This document shows, piece after piece, positions 35,965 to 47,515 of a stretch of DNA of 64,000 nucleotides; the stretch's first letter is position 1, and every line of letters begins with the position of its first letter. Source of the DNA: Mytilus californianus (lineage: Eukaryota; Mollusca; Bivalvia; Mytilida; Mytilidae); NCBI RefSeq assembly GCF_021869535.1, contig NW_026262712.1, positions 106,451,640-106,515,639 of the forward strand, in the 5' to 3' direction. The position numbers and the translations under genes are program-made. The notes beneath the pieces were generated by a model, which saw only the letters and a program-made list of their open reading frames with translations, did not search any database and was not told the origin of the DNA.

Positions 35965-36095
35965 ATGAATAAGAAGATGTTGTATGAGTGCCAATGAGAA
36001 AACTATCCATCCAAGTCACAATGTGTAAAAAGTAAACAATTATAGGTCAACTTACAGCCTTCAACACGGAGCCTTGGCTCACACCGAAACAGTCT
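35965..36095 (-). repeat. Short T1 tail
   Basis: AGAAGATGTTGTATGAGTGC, ATCCATCCAAGTCACAATGT, CCTTCAACACGGAGCCTTGG and CTCACACCGAA, then the homology stops (5' truncation relative to the minus-strand element). Confidence 0.88.
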
Positions 36096-37140
36096 ATTTT
36101 GGAGTAGGCGATACTATGTCTGTTTTACACCTTGACTTATAAAAAGGAAGCCGAAAACTGATAAAACTACATTCCTTAATTATGTTCAATATATTTTTCT
36201 TCTTCTTGTTGTTTTGAAGGGGTGTAAAACGTTTAGACGTTTTTATTTTGAATGAGCATGTTAAAAGAACTTAAAGTTAAGAGATAACTTAAAACATTAT
36301 TGCACCTATATGATGCCATATTATTGACTTTTATTAATACTTAAGCATTCCTTCACACGAGCTTATCAACATATTAATATACATCGTCGGAAATTGAAGA
36401 TTTGAGTTATTAAATGTAGCAGAAAGTGCTTTACCATTATTTTATGGTGCGTTAATAAAAAGGTCAAAATGTATTGCATATCGTTATCTTTTCTTTTACA
36501 AACTTGGATAACCTAAACTTACCAACTCGTCGACATCTTTTGTAAAATCCTGAATACCAAGCAGGAGGTGTCAAGTGTTTTTCTGATTTATAAATTGGAC
36601 CAAGCTGAAATAAATCATTGTTTTAGCTGTATCATCACGTATATTGTGTTATTCAATCCGTAATTGAATATTTCATTCATTGTGTTATATAAAATATTTA
36701 AATAAGACGACGAAACATTACCCTTTCAATAAATAAAAATGGTACATAGATATTGATAAATTACAACATATTTGCATACAAGGAACACATAATACTGCTT
36801 TAAAAAGTAAGAGAAACGTTATAACAGAATGTTGTAGAAATCTTATATGTAACAATAGTTATTTAAAAAAAATTGAATTGCAATGGTTTCAGTTAGAACA
36901 ATAGTAATTTGTTAATTTGTGTTGGTCTAAATGGTTTTAACAAGCAAGCAAAAAAAAAAAAACAAAAACAAAACAAGACAAATACAAACAGAAATGTTGC
37001 AATTATAAATTCATCCTCAGTGATAAGTTGGTTAAGAGGATTTAAGGTCGACCGACATACTGGATTCAGTAGCCCGTAATTCAGTGGATGTTGTTTGTTG
37101 CTGTAAAATTATTTTTGCTTTGTTATGTTGTTTTATGCAT
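36096..37140. other. Stretch without recognised feature
   Basis: AT-rich with an A-rich simple stretch at about 36948-36980. Nothing recognised. Confidence 0.5.
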
Positions 37141-37144
37141 CAAT

Positions 37145-37315
37145 CAGGCTGTCGGTTTTCTCATTTGAATGTTTTTATAGTTTGTCATGACGAGGTCCTT
37201 TAATGATTGTTATTCGGTATTGGTAATGGGCCGCACGATGACCTTTAGTTGCTCAGAACTACGTCATTGACAATTATACGTCTTCTCATTTCTATGTAAT
37301 GTATTTTTTCTTACC
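37145..37315 (+). repeat. Weak T1 remnant
   Basis: GGCTGTCGGTTTTCTCATTT, GATGACCTTTAGTTGCTCAG and CATTGACAATTATACGTCTT follow T1 order with heavy divergence. Confidence 0.5.
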
Positions 37316-37674
37316 TGCTGAAAAGGAGAGCAGAATGAATAAGCTGCTACATTTACACAGAAAACAACAACTGCTTCTCTTGTATAGTTCGTATTTTTAC
37401 AAAACAATTTTTTAACAGTTTATGTCACAAACATTACATTGTCTACAGCATTTGACAAGGCATCCCTGTGGGTTAGTTTGCTGAAAAAAAGCTATAAATA
37501 TGACATATTATAATTAAAACTGAAATGTTTCGTTTAATTACACATTGTCATTATATTTAACATAACAATTTTTCATTGTGGTTCATATTTATAAATTAAC
37601 TGTTTACCAATCTTTAAATTGTTTGAAATAATAAGGATTTCTACCCAAGGAATAGATAAACCATAGCTGTGTTT

Positions 37675-38097
37675 TGTGAATTTTTCGGAAATTTTGGTCC
37701 GCAATGCACTCATCATTGTACTTTATTTTGGCCTTTTAACTTATTTTGATTCGAGTGTCGCTAATGAATCTTTTGTAGATGAAAAGCGTGTCTGGCGTAC
37801 AAAACTATAAGCCTGGTATCTTTGATGTTTTTATTGTCACCAAATGTGATAGAGACCATTGGACAGTTGGTTTTCTTTTTTATCGTCCATGATCCTCGAA
37901 GTTCTACATCTTACCATACGGTCTTGTTCATTGTTCAGAACCGTGCAATGACCTACACGAATAGATTACCTTTACTGTATTTGGCAAAACCTTTGGAATT
38001 TTGGGTCTTCAATGCTTTTCATCTTCGTACTTTTTTTAGCCTTTTTAATTTTTGATTCAAGCGTTACTGATGGGTCTTTTGTAGACGAAACGCGCTA
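37675..38097 (-). repeat. Two R5 copies
   Basis: Copy one (37680-37835): TTTTTCGGAAATTTTGGTCC, TTGATTCGAGTGTCGCTAAT, CTTTTGTAGATGAAAAGCGT and GTCTGGCGTACAAAACTATA. Copy two (37955-38097): TTTGATTCAAGCGTTACTGA and TTTTGTAGACGAAACGCGC, cut off at CGC where it fuses to AGCTAAACCTCTCACTTG of the T4-bearing RT element. The 77-codon frame through this is not a gene. Confidence 0.75.
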
Positions 38098-38990
38098 GCT
38101 AAACCTCTCACTTGTATGACAGTCGCACACAACTCTATTAAATTGACAACAATGTGTGAACAAAACAAACCGTCATAATAGGTAAAAATGTCAAAAATAG
38201 GGGCACAGCAGTCAACATTGTGTTATAATCTTAATATCTTTCGTCCCTCTTTTAATCACTATATAAACAAACAAATATGTCAACAAAAGAAAAACAAAAT
38301 GACATATAGACAAAGCACATAAGCAAAATGAAAGACAAGAATACAAAAATCGACCATAGCACAATAACACAATGACGGGATGTATAAGTACCCAGCCACG
38401 CCAAAGGGATATTACCAAAAATGGACTAAACAGTAAAGGTAATAATTTACAAAGACAAATAAAAGAACACTATTACACGTAATTAAGATGATAAACAACG
38501 TCAGGACCTAGAATCTATACTTCAAGACCATCATGTATTATTTGTGAAGTTGATACGAAATATTTGTCAACAAGGTCTTGGTATCTTCCGATGAACTTTT
38601 TTTAGAAAAAGGACGAGACGTTCTTTGACATAACCCTGGTTCATTACTTTTCTGAACAGACACTGGTGACGTTTTATAAAGTCTGAGTAGCAGCTGCAAG
38701 CTCTTGAATACCGAATGAGTTGGGAAATGTATATCCCATATGCAGGTGAAGTTGGTATACTGCTTCTAAGGTGGGAGAAATTGATAATTTCAAAATTAAA
38801 ATCGCCTCGTTTCTCATAGATTCTGGTATTGAGATGATCGCTTATGTCAAATTCGAGATAAAAGTCTAAAAATTAGGCGGAGGAAGCCTTGTCTGTTGTT
38901 TCTTTAATTTCTAGTTCTGGAGGATATATTAATGGAACCCAATCATATTTGATTTGATTTTTCGTTTGCACAAGATGTGGTTTTAACATA
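38098..38990 (-). mobile_element. RT element, lineage 3, truncated at both ends
   Basis: About 900 bases collinear with 56480-57345: the RT C-terminal part at 38515-38962, then a roughly 410-bp 3' untranslated segment (TGACGGGATGTATAAGTACC, AGCAGTCAACATTGTGTTAT), then only the first bases of tail T4 (CTAAACCTCTCACTTGTATG). The rest of T4 is replaced by R5. Confidence 0.8.
38515..38962 (-). pseudogene. RT C-terminal fragment, lineage 3
   Basis: Minus strand reads WVPLIYPPELEIKETTDKAS, one stop, then FLDFYLEFDISDHLNTRIYE, KRGDFNFEIINF, IPTSPAYGIYISQLIRYSRA and CSCYSDFIKRHQCL, a long nearly open run of about 130 codons. One base shift at the lysine run near 38600 then restores FIGRYQDLVDKY and a C-terminus with stop at 38515-38517. 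The YxDD box and everything upstream are missing. It has only one stop and one frameshift, so it is among the least decayed RT pieces here. Confidence 0.87.
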
Positions 38991-39024
38991 ATCTACACCA
39001 GCCACTCGTGATGTCAATAACTAT

Positions 39025-39345
39025 TATAAATAAGATGTGGTATGAGTGCCAATTAGACAACTCTCCATCCAAGTCACAATGTATAAAAAGTTAACAATTA
39101 TAGGTCAAAGTACGGCCTTCAACACGGAGCCTTGGCTCACACCGAACAGCAAGCTATAAAGGGCCCCAAAATGACTAGTGTAAAACAATTCAAACAGGAA
39201 AACCAACGGTCTAACCTACATGTATATAAAAAAACGAGAAACGAGAAACACATATAAACCACACCAACAAACGACAACCAATGAACAACAGGCTAGTGAC
39301 TGAGGACAGGTGCATAAAAATGCAGCGGGTTTAAACGTTTTAATT
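39025..39345 (-). repeat. T1 tail, well preserved
   Basis: AAGATGTGGTATGAGTGCCA, CAAGTCACAATGTATAAAAA, CGGAGCCTTGGCTCACACCG, ACAGCAAGCTATAAAGGGCC, CAAACAGGAAAACCAACGGT and ACGAGAAACGAGAAACACAT, ending near GCAGCGGGTTTAAACG. Closely matches 1398-1700. The 61-codon minus-strand frame at 39216-39401 is part of it. Confidence 0.93.
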
Positions 39346-41100
39346 GCATGTAAGATATAAAAATAAAATGCTTTCATTTCAATTCTTTTATTCAATGTCA
39401 TAACGGGTATTGGTTTAGAATTAACATACTATTAAAAATTTCAAACCACCTGTAGCAATGGCGTGTAAAATGAGAAATTTAGGTTTAGCTTACAATTTAA
39501 ATATAAAGAGATATTATCTTATAGACTATTTATTTGTTTCAGATGACATCTTTGTATTTTTTATCATATACATGTATCAATGACTAAGCTTGACTACCTA
39601 ATCAACCGTTCGTTATTCGTTTAGCTATTTATTTATTCCTCACCTCTATTGTTTTTATCTACTGTAGGATATATTATAAAAAAATGTAAGATATGCATTG
39701 AGAAATGATAGCAATTTACAACATACACACGCAAATGATAATGACAAATGAATTGACAAGTATATAAATAAAAATTAAAAGGCAATCTTAAGAAAATAAC
39801 ATAATCTAAAAGTTTGAAAAAGACAAACATATTACAAATAAAATGTGTCCAACTTAAGTGTAACATTTATACTTGGTTATACATCAATATTTGTTTCACT
39901 GTCTGTTTTATCATAAACAGGATAAATAAAAGATTGAAACAAATAAACAAAAAAATGTTGGTCATGTAAATTCATTAACACATAATATGTATATGGAAGG
40001 ATGGTTTACCGAGTTTTATATTTCTCTACAAAAATTTGTAAATACGATTCATTTGTAATAGAAGTCATCAATTATAAAAAAAATTCCTCACATATCAAAA
40101 GGAATTTTAAATAGATAAGTGAAAGATCTAGATAACAGCTACAAACTATTGTTTCATATTATTCAAATATGATTACTTTTTCTTGCGATCTAGAAGGTAA
40201 TTGTATACGTAATTAAATGTATCATTTAAAACAATATTCAGAATAGTCAAGGAAATATTATCCGGATAGAATATTCGCGTAATAGTAGGGTGCCCAATGC
40301 CCAAAAAGTCCACTAGTTAACGAGTTTAAGTTATCAGAATAACACACGGCTATTTTTGTTTTTGCAAATTATAGGAAAATTATCATATTTTAGAATCATT
40401 ATTGTCGTCGTAAGTTCCCGTGGTCACGATTTTCTGAATTTCGTGTTTTTACAGGACACCCCCAGATACCGTATTGTACGGGGAATCATTTACATGAAAA
40501 TAAAATTATTGCGCTCTTTGTTTGTGATTTAACTAGAACTTAGAAGATAGTTTTTATATTAGATATATCATATAACGAAAGATGAAAGTATGCAAGTAAC
40601 TTTAGCATAAGTATTTCAGTGTGTTATTATATTTTTAAGACTATGATTTTACCCGAAATTCATCACATCATCGAAAGCATAACTACTACGTGTATCATCA
40701 CGAGATTTTTACGCTGACTAAAGCAATAATAAGACACGGTGCATTTGTGTGCCAAATGTGTGAAATATAAGTTGTTTTGAAGAAATTAGAAATTAAAAAC
40801 ACAAATTAAGTCAACATTTTTGCGTTGATTAAACATGAACTATCTCGTGCTTATTTTTTTCACCAACTTTCCTGGCGAAAATTAATTCCCTTTTCAACAC
40901 ATTTGTATCCTCAACTTTACAGTATTTCATTAAGTACATTTGATCTTGCCTTGTGCAAAGCCAGTTATTTTCAGTTCATACCAGGTTAAGTGATTGGTAA
41001 TAATTTCAAAATCCTCCTCTCTCCAGAAAATCAAATGGACGTCCCCTTACTAAATGCTAGTGAAACGATATCAACAATCGTCTGAGAAAAGTATGACCAT
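39346..41100. other. Stretch without recognised gene
   Basis: AT-rich. One 48-base segment at about 40400-40447 (GTGGTCACGATTTTCTGAAT) recurs inverted at about 42640-42690 (AAGAAAATCGTGACCACTGT), suggesting two pieces of one old repeat. Nothing else recognised. Confidence 0.5.
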
Positions 41101-41104
41101 AAAC

Positions 41105-41190
41105 AGCATTACCGTAAAAATTAGGATGTGATATCAGGTTCTTTTATAAGAATTCTACAGGTATAGCATGCTTGACTAAATAAATAATGA
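41105..41190 (-). pseudogene. Short RT C-terminal remnant, lineage 1
   Basis: The minus strand reads KHAIPVEFL then KNLISHPNFYGN. This parallels CTCRKLIKNGISHPKFYCN in the 2.6-kb element at both protein and DNA level (AAATTAGGATGTGATATCA against AATTTAGGATGTGAAATAC). Only about 85 bases survive. Confidence 0.5.
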
Positions 41191-41270
41191 CTGAATTATG
41201 TCGAAAGTCTCAAAGAAAAGGGTTATAAAATAAGTATATCATGAAATTAACATTATTAATGATCCATGTA

Positions 41271-41700
41271 AATGAGGTTAGGTCAGATGAACTATGCCAG
41301 AAAGACATGTACATCTTGCTATCATTCCATACAACTATATTTGACCCACTACTTATAGTATCTGAGATACAAACTTTACCACGGAAATTTAACCTTGTTT
41401 ACTGACCCATGAATTGAGGTCGAGGTCAGGTGAACCATGTCTGACGGACATGTAGACTGTGTAAGGATACCATATACTAGTAATCAAACACAGTTATCCT
41501 AGAACTCATGATAAATGAGACATTCACACGACAAAAAAAAATTACAGTTTTTTAACAGTCACTGAACCATGAAAATGAGGTCAAGGACAATGATTATATG
41601 ACAGACAGAAACTTCGTAACACAATGGATCTATATGCAAAGTATCAATCATCCAATTCCTCTACCCTCTGAAATATAAAGCTTTACAAATAGTTTACGCC
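41271..41700. repeat. Three diverged tandem units with GAGGTCAAGGTCA motif
   Basis: Units begin near 41271, 41411 and 41572 (spacing about 140 and 160). Each opens with AATGAGGTTAGGTCAGATGA, ATTGAGGTCGAGGTCAGGTG or AATGAGGTCAAGGACAATGA, then a GACATGTA or ACAGA block and a CCATAC-A block. I recognise this type of array as widespread in bivalve genomes. It runs into the CCG microsatellite. Confidence 0.75.
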
Positions 41701-41716
41701 GTTGCCGTTGCCATTA

Positions 41717-41755
<39 letters not shown>

Positions 41756-41756
41756 T
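41717..41756. repeat. (CCG)n microsatellite
   Basis: About nine perfect CCG triplets followed by CACCACCGCC, a GC-rich island in AT-rich surroundings. It caps the tandem array on its left. Confidence 0.95.
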
Positions 41757-42820
41757 CATATTGTATTCTATATGCCTCGCATTCTGGGACTTGCAAGTTA
41801 AATAAAAAGAATAACTGAAAACTGAAATTAGCTCACTGACATAGACCCGGTCGGTGAACTTTCAAATCAACAGTAGACAATGAAACGTAATAGCTTCTTC
41901 TAGCTTCGACAATTTTTCTATGTTGTCTACAAGTGTTTGTAGAATACACCGATGCTGTACATACATAAACTTTAACTTCATGTCAATTGTATAGCCAATT
42001 TATGCTCAATTAGTCATATAAGTATGCAAGATGGAGTGATTAAACCTGTTTCTAATTGTAATAGTTGTTTTCATAAATTTGACAGACACCCATCCCCCTT
42101 TGTCACCGTTTGTACTATTTCTCTTTTATATAGAGCAAAGATGTACTCAGACCTACTAATTCAATTCATTATGGGTTAATATTACACCAGTTTTGGAACA
42201 CTGTACAATTGTATCTGCTTCCACACTTACCAACAGAAAATTGGATATTTACCCATAAAATCGTTACGAACACCTTCTATCTCAAGACAAAAAAATAAAA
42301 TTTTTGGAGGGCAAATTATAAATAATAATATCTAAAATATATCCCTAGAGATCACTTGTATCGAATCTTATGTAAAAATTTCAAATTTGGAATTTCAAAG
42401 TCCAAGGTTACTGTTATTTAAGAGCTGAATGAACATTGTAAATGTGCACCCTATAAGAACAAATGTCAATCTCCAATCCTATTTTGCAACAGAAATATCA
42501 TATTAGAAACTATAGTTATAATCCTTTAAATCATTTGAATTCATTTTGCTCCAAACGCATATATGCAGGGGCGAAAAGCTGTATAAATGGGACTCTGCGT
42601 TTTTCCTGTTATTTTAGCTTTGACATTTGACCCAAATTTAAGAAAATCGTGACCACTGTAGACAACGACGACATCAATATTTTGATGAGGCTTGTTCTCT
42701 CTTTCCAATGATATAAACTACACCCGGATAACCAAAATCGATCAAAGTCATTGACTGTGCCCAATACTATAATGAAAAGTGATAATACTACACATGTCTT
42801 ATATTTGTCTTTTTAACTTC
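41757..42820. other. Stretch without recognised gene
   Basis: Only the inverted partner of 40400-40447 (at about 42640-42690) is recognised. Confidence 0.5.
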
Positions 42821-43285
42821 GTCGCATTTTCTAGAGAACTACAAATAAGAGCTTTTTCATCAAGCCTCTTGTGAACAATTTTAACGTGTGATGCTGTTTC
42901 AGATTTATTGCTCATCAACTCCCTAATTACCGAATCCTGAATATTTAAACACACAATAACCATGTATGAAAATTTCGTCGCATTTTTCTAAGCGACTACA
43001 TGTATGAGCTTCTCAAATCTTTTATCATGCTTCATTTTAACATGTTTGATCATGCATTGGTTTTTAAATTCATCGCACGTAGCTTCCTTCTAATACTTAT
43101 ATATTTTAACACATACTGGCCATGTAGAAATTTTTCGTAGGGAACTGCAAATAAGAGGGTCCTGAAATATGCTATCAGTGTTTATGTGAACATTCGATAC
43201 CGTATGCTACAATTTCATATATATTGCTCTTTAACTTTCTTTTAATCTAGTACTAATTATATTAAAACATTCATTACATTAATAT
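42821..43285. repeat. Degenerate tandem array, period about 156-160
   Basis: Three units start near 42821, 42977 and 43137. Each reads (T)TCGTCGCATTTT-CTA, GAACTACAAATAAGAGCTTT or its equivalent, an ATCATGCTTCATTTTAACATG-like block, and AATATTTAAACACA-A-AACCATGTA. The third unit has lost the CGCATTTTTCTA piece (TTCGTAGGGAACTGC). Confidence 0.75.
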
Positions 43286-43399
43286 GTTTATACTGCTTAT
43301 TTAAACATGATTTACTTTCAGTATAAAAGACACTTGGTAACTAGAATTTACCCTGTTTTTCCACTTGAAGGATCTATCTCTGATAGTTGTTGATGCCCA

Positions 43400-43870
43400 A
43401 ACTATTATAAGAGAGTTAAGTGTCATATCTTTAAAAGGGGAAGATGACACAAAAGGGACAAAAATCATCAGTTGAAGAAAAAACCAACAATACCATGGCA
43501 AAATGAAAAACGATAAAACGACAAACAAGTCTACAAACCTCTTCATAGACAACGAAAGACTGAGCAACACAAACCCTACCAAACACTTGGAATATCTCAG
43601 GTACTCTGAAAGGTAAACAGATATTGCTCCATATGTGGCATTGGTCGTGATGCTCATAACAAGGTCTAATCGGTGCTAAATATCATTCGGTGGTGTTACA
43701 ATCGAGTAAACACAGGATGTACTGTGGTTACAACAATTGGAACATATTCGTGGCCATTTGTGACAAAGAAGGATATTCCATAACAATCAGTCAAATCATA
43801 ATGTCGTCCGTAAAAAAATCAAAGCAATGGAGATTCAACTCTACCAATTGTTGTCAACTAGGAATATTAT
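43400..43870 (-). pseudogene. RT C-terminal remnant with T3 tail
   Basis: At 43690-43870 the minus strand still shows the thumb end of the RT: LVELN, a DFFTDD run in place of KFYGRHH, TDCYGIS and SQMATNMF after a frame change. At 43400-43690 follows the T3 tail (GGTAAACAGATATTGCTCCA, ATATGTGGCATTGG, AACACAAACCCTACCAAACA, CAAAAGGGACAAAAATC). This pairing is the main reason for treating T3 as an RT-element tail. The 118-codon minus-strand frame at 43301-43657 lies in the tail and is not a gene. Confidence 0.6.
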
Positions 43871-44639
43871 TTTAGACTAAAGCTATTTACATCATATTTT
43901 TTCATTCTTAGTGTATACAAATGCGTGTAACCAGACTGTCAGGGACGACAATTTAGAGAGGTCGATCAAATTGTTTCACATGCCTTAACAAGTTCTGCGT
44001 TGTTTGTTTTGATGTTTATATGTTTTTTCTTGCTTCAACGTGTTTAAGTATCATATATCATTCATGCCATGTATTACAAATGACTTCTAAAAGCGTACAT
44101 CTAAACAACTAAAAAGCTACATTTTTATAAATTGTACAGATAGTAATAAATTTGTATGTATATTAAAGTAAAGGAAATGTTGATTTGTTTTGAATACGTT
44201 TGTGCAGAAAACTGAAACAGGATAGGGGTATTATTGTTATTTTATTTTTGGCAAAAGTAGTAGGTGTTTACATTATCATTAATATTATCAAAGTAACTTT
44301 TCGTCATTGAGGATAATCATTTAGGAAACCACAGTTCCGGGATAAACAATTTATTTAGCCACTTTGTCATATATTATTGCTTTAATGAAGATTTTTTAAT
44401 GTTTTAGAATCGTTAGGAGATGGTACCTTCTTGAACAGATGTTTTTTCGTTTATGATTAATGTATATGATTTGAAAGCCATTTTTTAAAATGTACATTAT
44501 TAAGTAGTTTTGAACTATAATTGCCATTTATGAACTGAGTGCTATTAAAAACTCGATTATTGGATGCAGTTTCCGTTGAGTAAAAGTGATCCTTTTGGAG
44601 AACATTTTTTCGCAATTTTCAGTTTTCCGAAAACAGGAA
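43871..44639. other. Stretch without recognised feature
   Basis: AT-rich; nothing recognised. Confidence 0.5.
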
Positions 44640-44876
44640 AGTAAAGCCTTAGCAGCACGAATCCAACCAAAACACGGAATAAACTTAGATGCTCCGAAAG
44701 GATAAACAGTTGTCCTCTACGTTGCTAAAATACGGTAATAAAATCGCATTCACTGAACTTATAAACGATAAAAGGACGACCGGATTGCGGCTACGAAAAA
44801 AATGCAGACATGTATCAATGGTCGTTTGTGACACAGAAGCGCTAGCTCTAGAATATCGTATCAATTGGACATACAT
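44640..44876 (-). pseudogene. RT remnant: SQLIRYSRA motif with shortened tail
   Basis: The minus-strand frame 44685-44876 opens MYVQLIRYSRASASVSQTT. This is the YGIYISQLIRYSRAC motif joined almost at once to the SQMxTDMF-type C-terminus, so about 50 codons between them are deleted. At 44640-44710 the T3-tail blocks AGCACGAATCCAACCAAAAC and GATGCTCCGAAAGGATAAAC follow. Confidence 0.6.
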
Positions 44877-45429
44877 GTGTTGCTAAAATATTGCTTCATT
44901 AGTAGAAAGGTGCAGAATGGGATAATAGAAGTCGTTTCGTTTGTTTTTTAAGTTTAGATCTTAGCCGACTTTTTAAAGTTACTGTATCTGTGTATCGTGA
45001 TCAAAAAGATAAATGCGGTCTGCACAGACACGAAATACATAATCCTTTAGAGGACATCATTTAAATATCGATTTGACAAGCCCATGTGCAAGATCTGAAT
45101 TTTACAAATTAAAGAACAAATGGACAAGAAGTTTTTAACCATAGGAATTTCAACAATCGCTTTTGAAACAAATCCACGAAACTACTAGAACCTTGATGAT
45201 GTAAGAATCAGCGCACTTGTTTTAAGAATGAAAGTTATTTTTTTTAAAGTTTGATTTGATCCTTCTTAAAAAGATTAATTTGTATCTACATCGGTTATAC
45301 TTTTTATAAAAAAAATATTCTATTTTTCATTCTGTATTTAAGGTTAGAATGATGGATGAATCAAGTGGTGTCAAACCTCAAATGGCCAATATTACAAGCA
45401 GACAATGACGAGAAAATGTTAATGTGATA
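44877..45429. other. Stretch without recognised feature
   Basis: Nothing recognised. Confidence 0.5.
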
Positions 45430-45600
45430 TGAAGATGAACCCTGTCTTAAACTAGACCGACAAGCTGATCATGATTTCACGAGACCACAGAAAGAAATGC
45501 CACCTACCCGGTTATTTATACTTGACTTGATCCGGCCAGAGATTTGACCCACAGCTGCCCTCACTCGATACGAGCTCGGTACAAAGATGCTATCGATGCA
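45430..45600 (-). repeat. SINE-like repeat S6, copy 3
   Basis: Plus strand shows GAACCCTGTCTTAAACTAGA, close to GAACCCTGTTTATTACTAGA at 28-47, then AGAAATGCCACC, TTGATCCGGCC and TTTGACCCACAGCTGCCCTC. The last, read on the minus strand (GTGGGTCAAATC), resembles a polymerase III B box. Confidence 0.55.
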
Positions 45601-47290
45601 GTTTTAACGATAATAAGGAAAATTGTATAAAATATTGAGAAGTGAAATTCAAGAATGGTGTTGCAGGACGAGAAAGACCTAGATTGAATGTTCCCAAACA
45701 GACAAAGAGTCAATTTTTTTCAAAACTACAGAAATAATCACAGAACTCGAGAACGATACTCATATAGCCCGAAGGCCAAACGATGTGGCAATACATATGA
45801 CTGAACCGTAAAAGGAAGTAGGGAAGTAAGGCAGTCTTTGTTTCGTTCACACATTGTTTTCAATATAAGGCTACACCAATGTGATTCTTTGGATTTTCCC
45901 GCTCCTGTTTTAGAGAAATTGACTTTAAAAAAAAAACAAAAATAATAATAATAATCACCGCTCCAAAATTCTCCTTGAAATTTTTTTTCACATAGACGCT
46001 TTTCTGTTGCATATATTACCCAAATCGTTTCAAACACACGTGTGATAAATCGATTTGTAAACAAAAGGTCAAAAATCGTGATGCCAACATGCAGTAGTGT
46101 CAGCTCATTATCGTGGACAAGTAGTTTTTGAACATACAGTTATCCGTCTGCTCGCTTAACCTTTGACGACCTGTTTTAAAAGGCAAAAATTAAAATTCTT
46201 TCGTTAGATGACCATAATCACATCAATATTTGTTAGAACCATCGTCATCTCCGGTCCTTGTTTCAACAGGCATAGACCTATCTATCTTGGATGAAATTTA
46301 TTGTAAATTCCCATGGACTTTTTAAAAAATCACAGAAGTATTTGATTTTGATGAAACCCCATATCCCTTTGTAAGTCTTTTGGCCTGCAAGCAGAACTCT
46401 CTTGTAAGGGGAAATTTATAGAGTTGAAACGAGACAAAGGTGGTGGTATTCTGATTGGAATGCTCATAATTATGAGGGATGTGTAATTGGTTCAACCACT
46501 TCTAGTCAAGCTAAAGAGTTTTAAATGCATTGCAGCTTTTAGGAGCAAAAGGAAGAGTATTTTGCTCAGTCAGAATAATGCATGTGAATGGGGTGACAGG
46601 TATTTTAAGGGAATATTTTAATACATTGGGATCTACATGTATAGCAATACAACTATCTTACTCAGGATGTTGTTTTAGTACAAAGGAAGAAATATCCATC
46701 TCATTTATTATTTTGATCCGAAATATGGATAAATAATTCCAACTGGATGTCAAGCAGCCAATAAACAATCATTACCATATAATGAAAAAAAAATTTCTAT
46801 CAAATATCAATCAGAGGCATTTTTTTGGATACATACACATATTTTAATTTCATTCAACATGTGTCATTTACCTAACTAACATAATTCCTCTTGTAACACT
46901 GCATCTGCTATGTTTTCTAAATATATATATGGATTCAAATGAAAATTCACGCAGACAAAGCTTACCTGAAGAAAATAACCAAAATTAACCAAACCACAGT
47001 GAGACAAGAAAGTCTGGTATGGTACATGCACCAATGAATCAAATTCATTAGAGCATCTGTTTCTCCTCGTTTTTCTATGAAGTAACCCAGTTATAACATG
47101 TACATAAATTCCAAATCGCACAATTTAAAGAAAAATTATATCGCTCGCTTCACTTGCAAAGCAAACGCCTAAAAAAAACCCCTCATTTTCAAGAAAAAAT
47201 TAAATTAAAAAAAAATCGCTCGCTCGCCTCATATTTTTTGGGAGCTTTTGTCCGAAGAACTAGACATCAAATTGGTGTGGCCTAATGGAA
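45601..47290. other. Stretch without recognised gene
   Basis: Contains two longer open frames (45738-46064 minus, 108 codons; 46530-46736 plus, 68 codons) with no recognisable domain, start context or supporting copy. A CTCGCTCGC-type sequence at 47200-47230 repeats ATATCGCTCGCTTCACTTGC at 47139-47160. Confidence 0.45.
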
Positions 47291-47294
47291 TTAT

Positions 47295-47515
47295 ATGCGA
47301 CTGTCATACAAGTGAGAGGTTTAGCTAGCTATAAAACCAGGTTTAATCCACTATTTTCTACAAAAGGACATGCTTGTACCAATTCAGGAATGTAACAGTT
47401 GTTTTCCATTCATTTGGTCTTTTGATTTTGCCATTTGATAAGGGACGTTCCATTTTGAATTTTCCTTGGAGTTCGGTATTTTTGTTATTTTACTTTGCGC
47501 TATCTTGAATCGCAA
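47295..47515 (+). repeat. T4 tail, plus orientation
   Basis: CTGTCATACAAGTGAGAGGT, TTAGCTAGCTATAAAACCAG, ATTTTCTACAAAAGGACATG, TGATAAGGGACGTTCCATTT and GGAGTTCGGTATTTTTGTTA. Reverse complement of 56290-56515, where it is contiguous with an RT fragment. Confidence 0.88.

Noticed and set aside
43301..43657. 118-codon minus-strand open frame as a membrane protein
   Set aside because: It lies within the T3 tail of an RT remnant; the hydrophobicity is typical of AT-rich repeat translated in this frame.
45738..46064. 108-codon minus-strand open frame
   Set aside because: It contains a run of tyrosines from a simple repeat (ATAATAATAATAAT), has no domain and no paralogue in the window.
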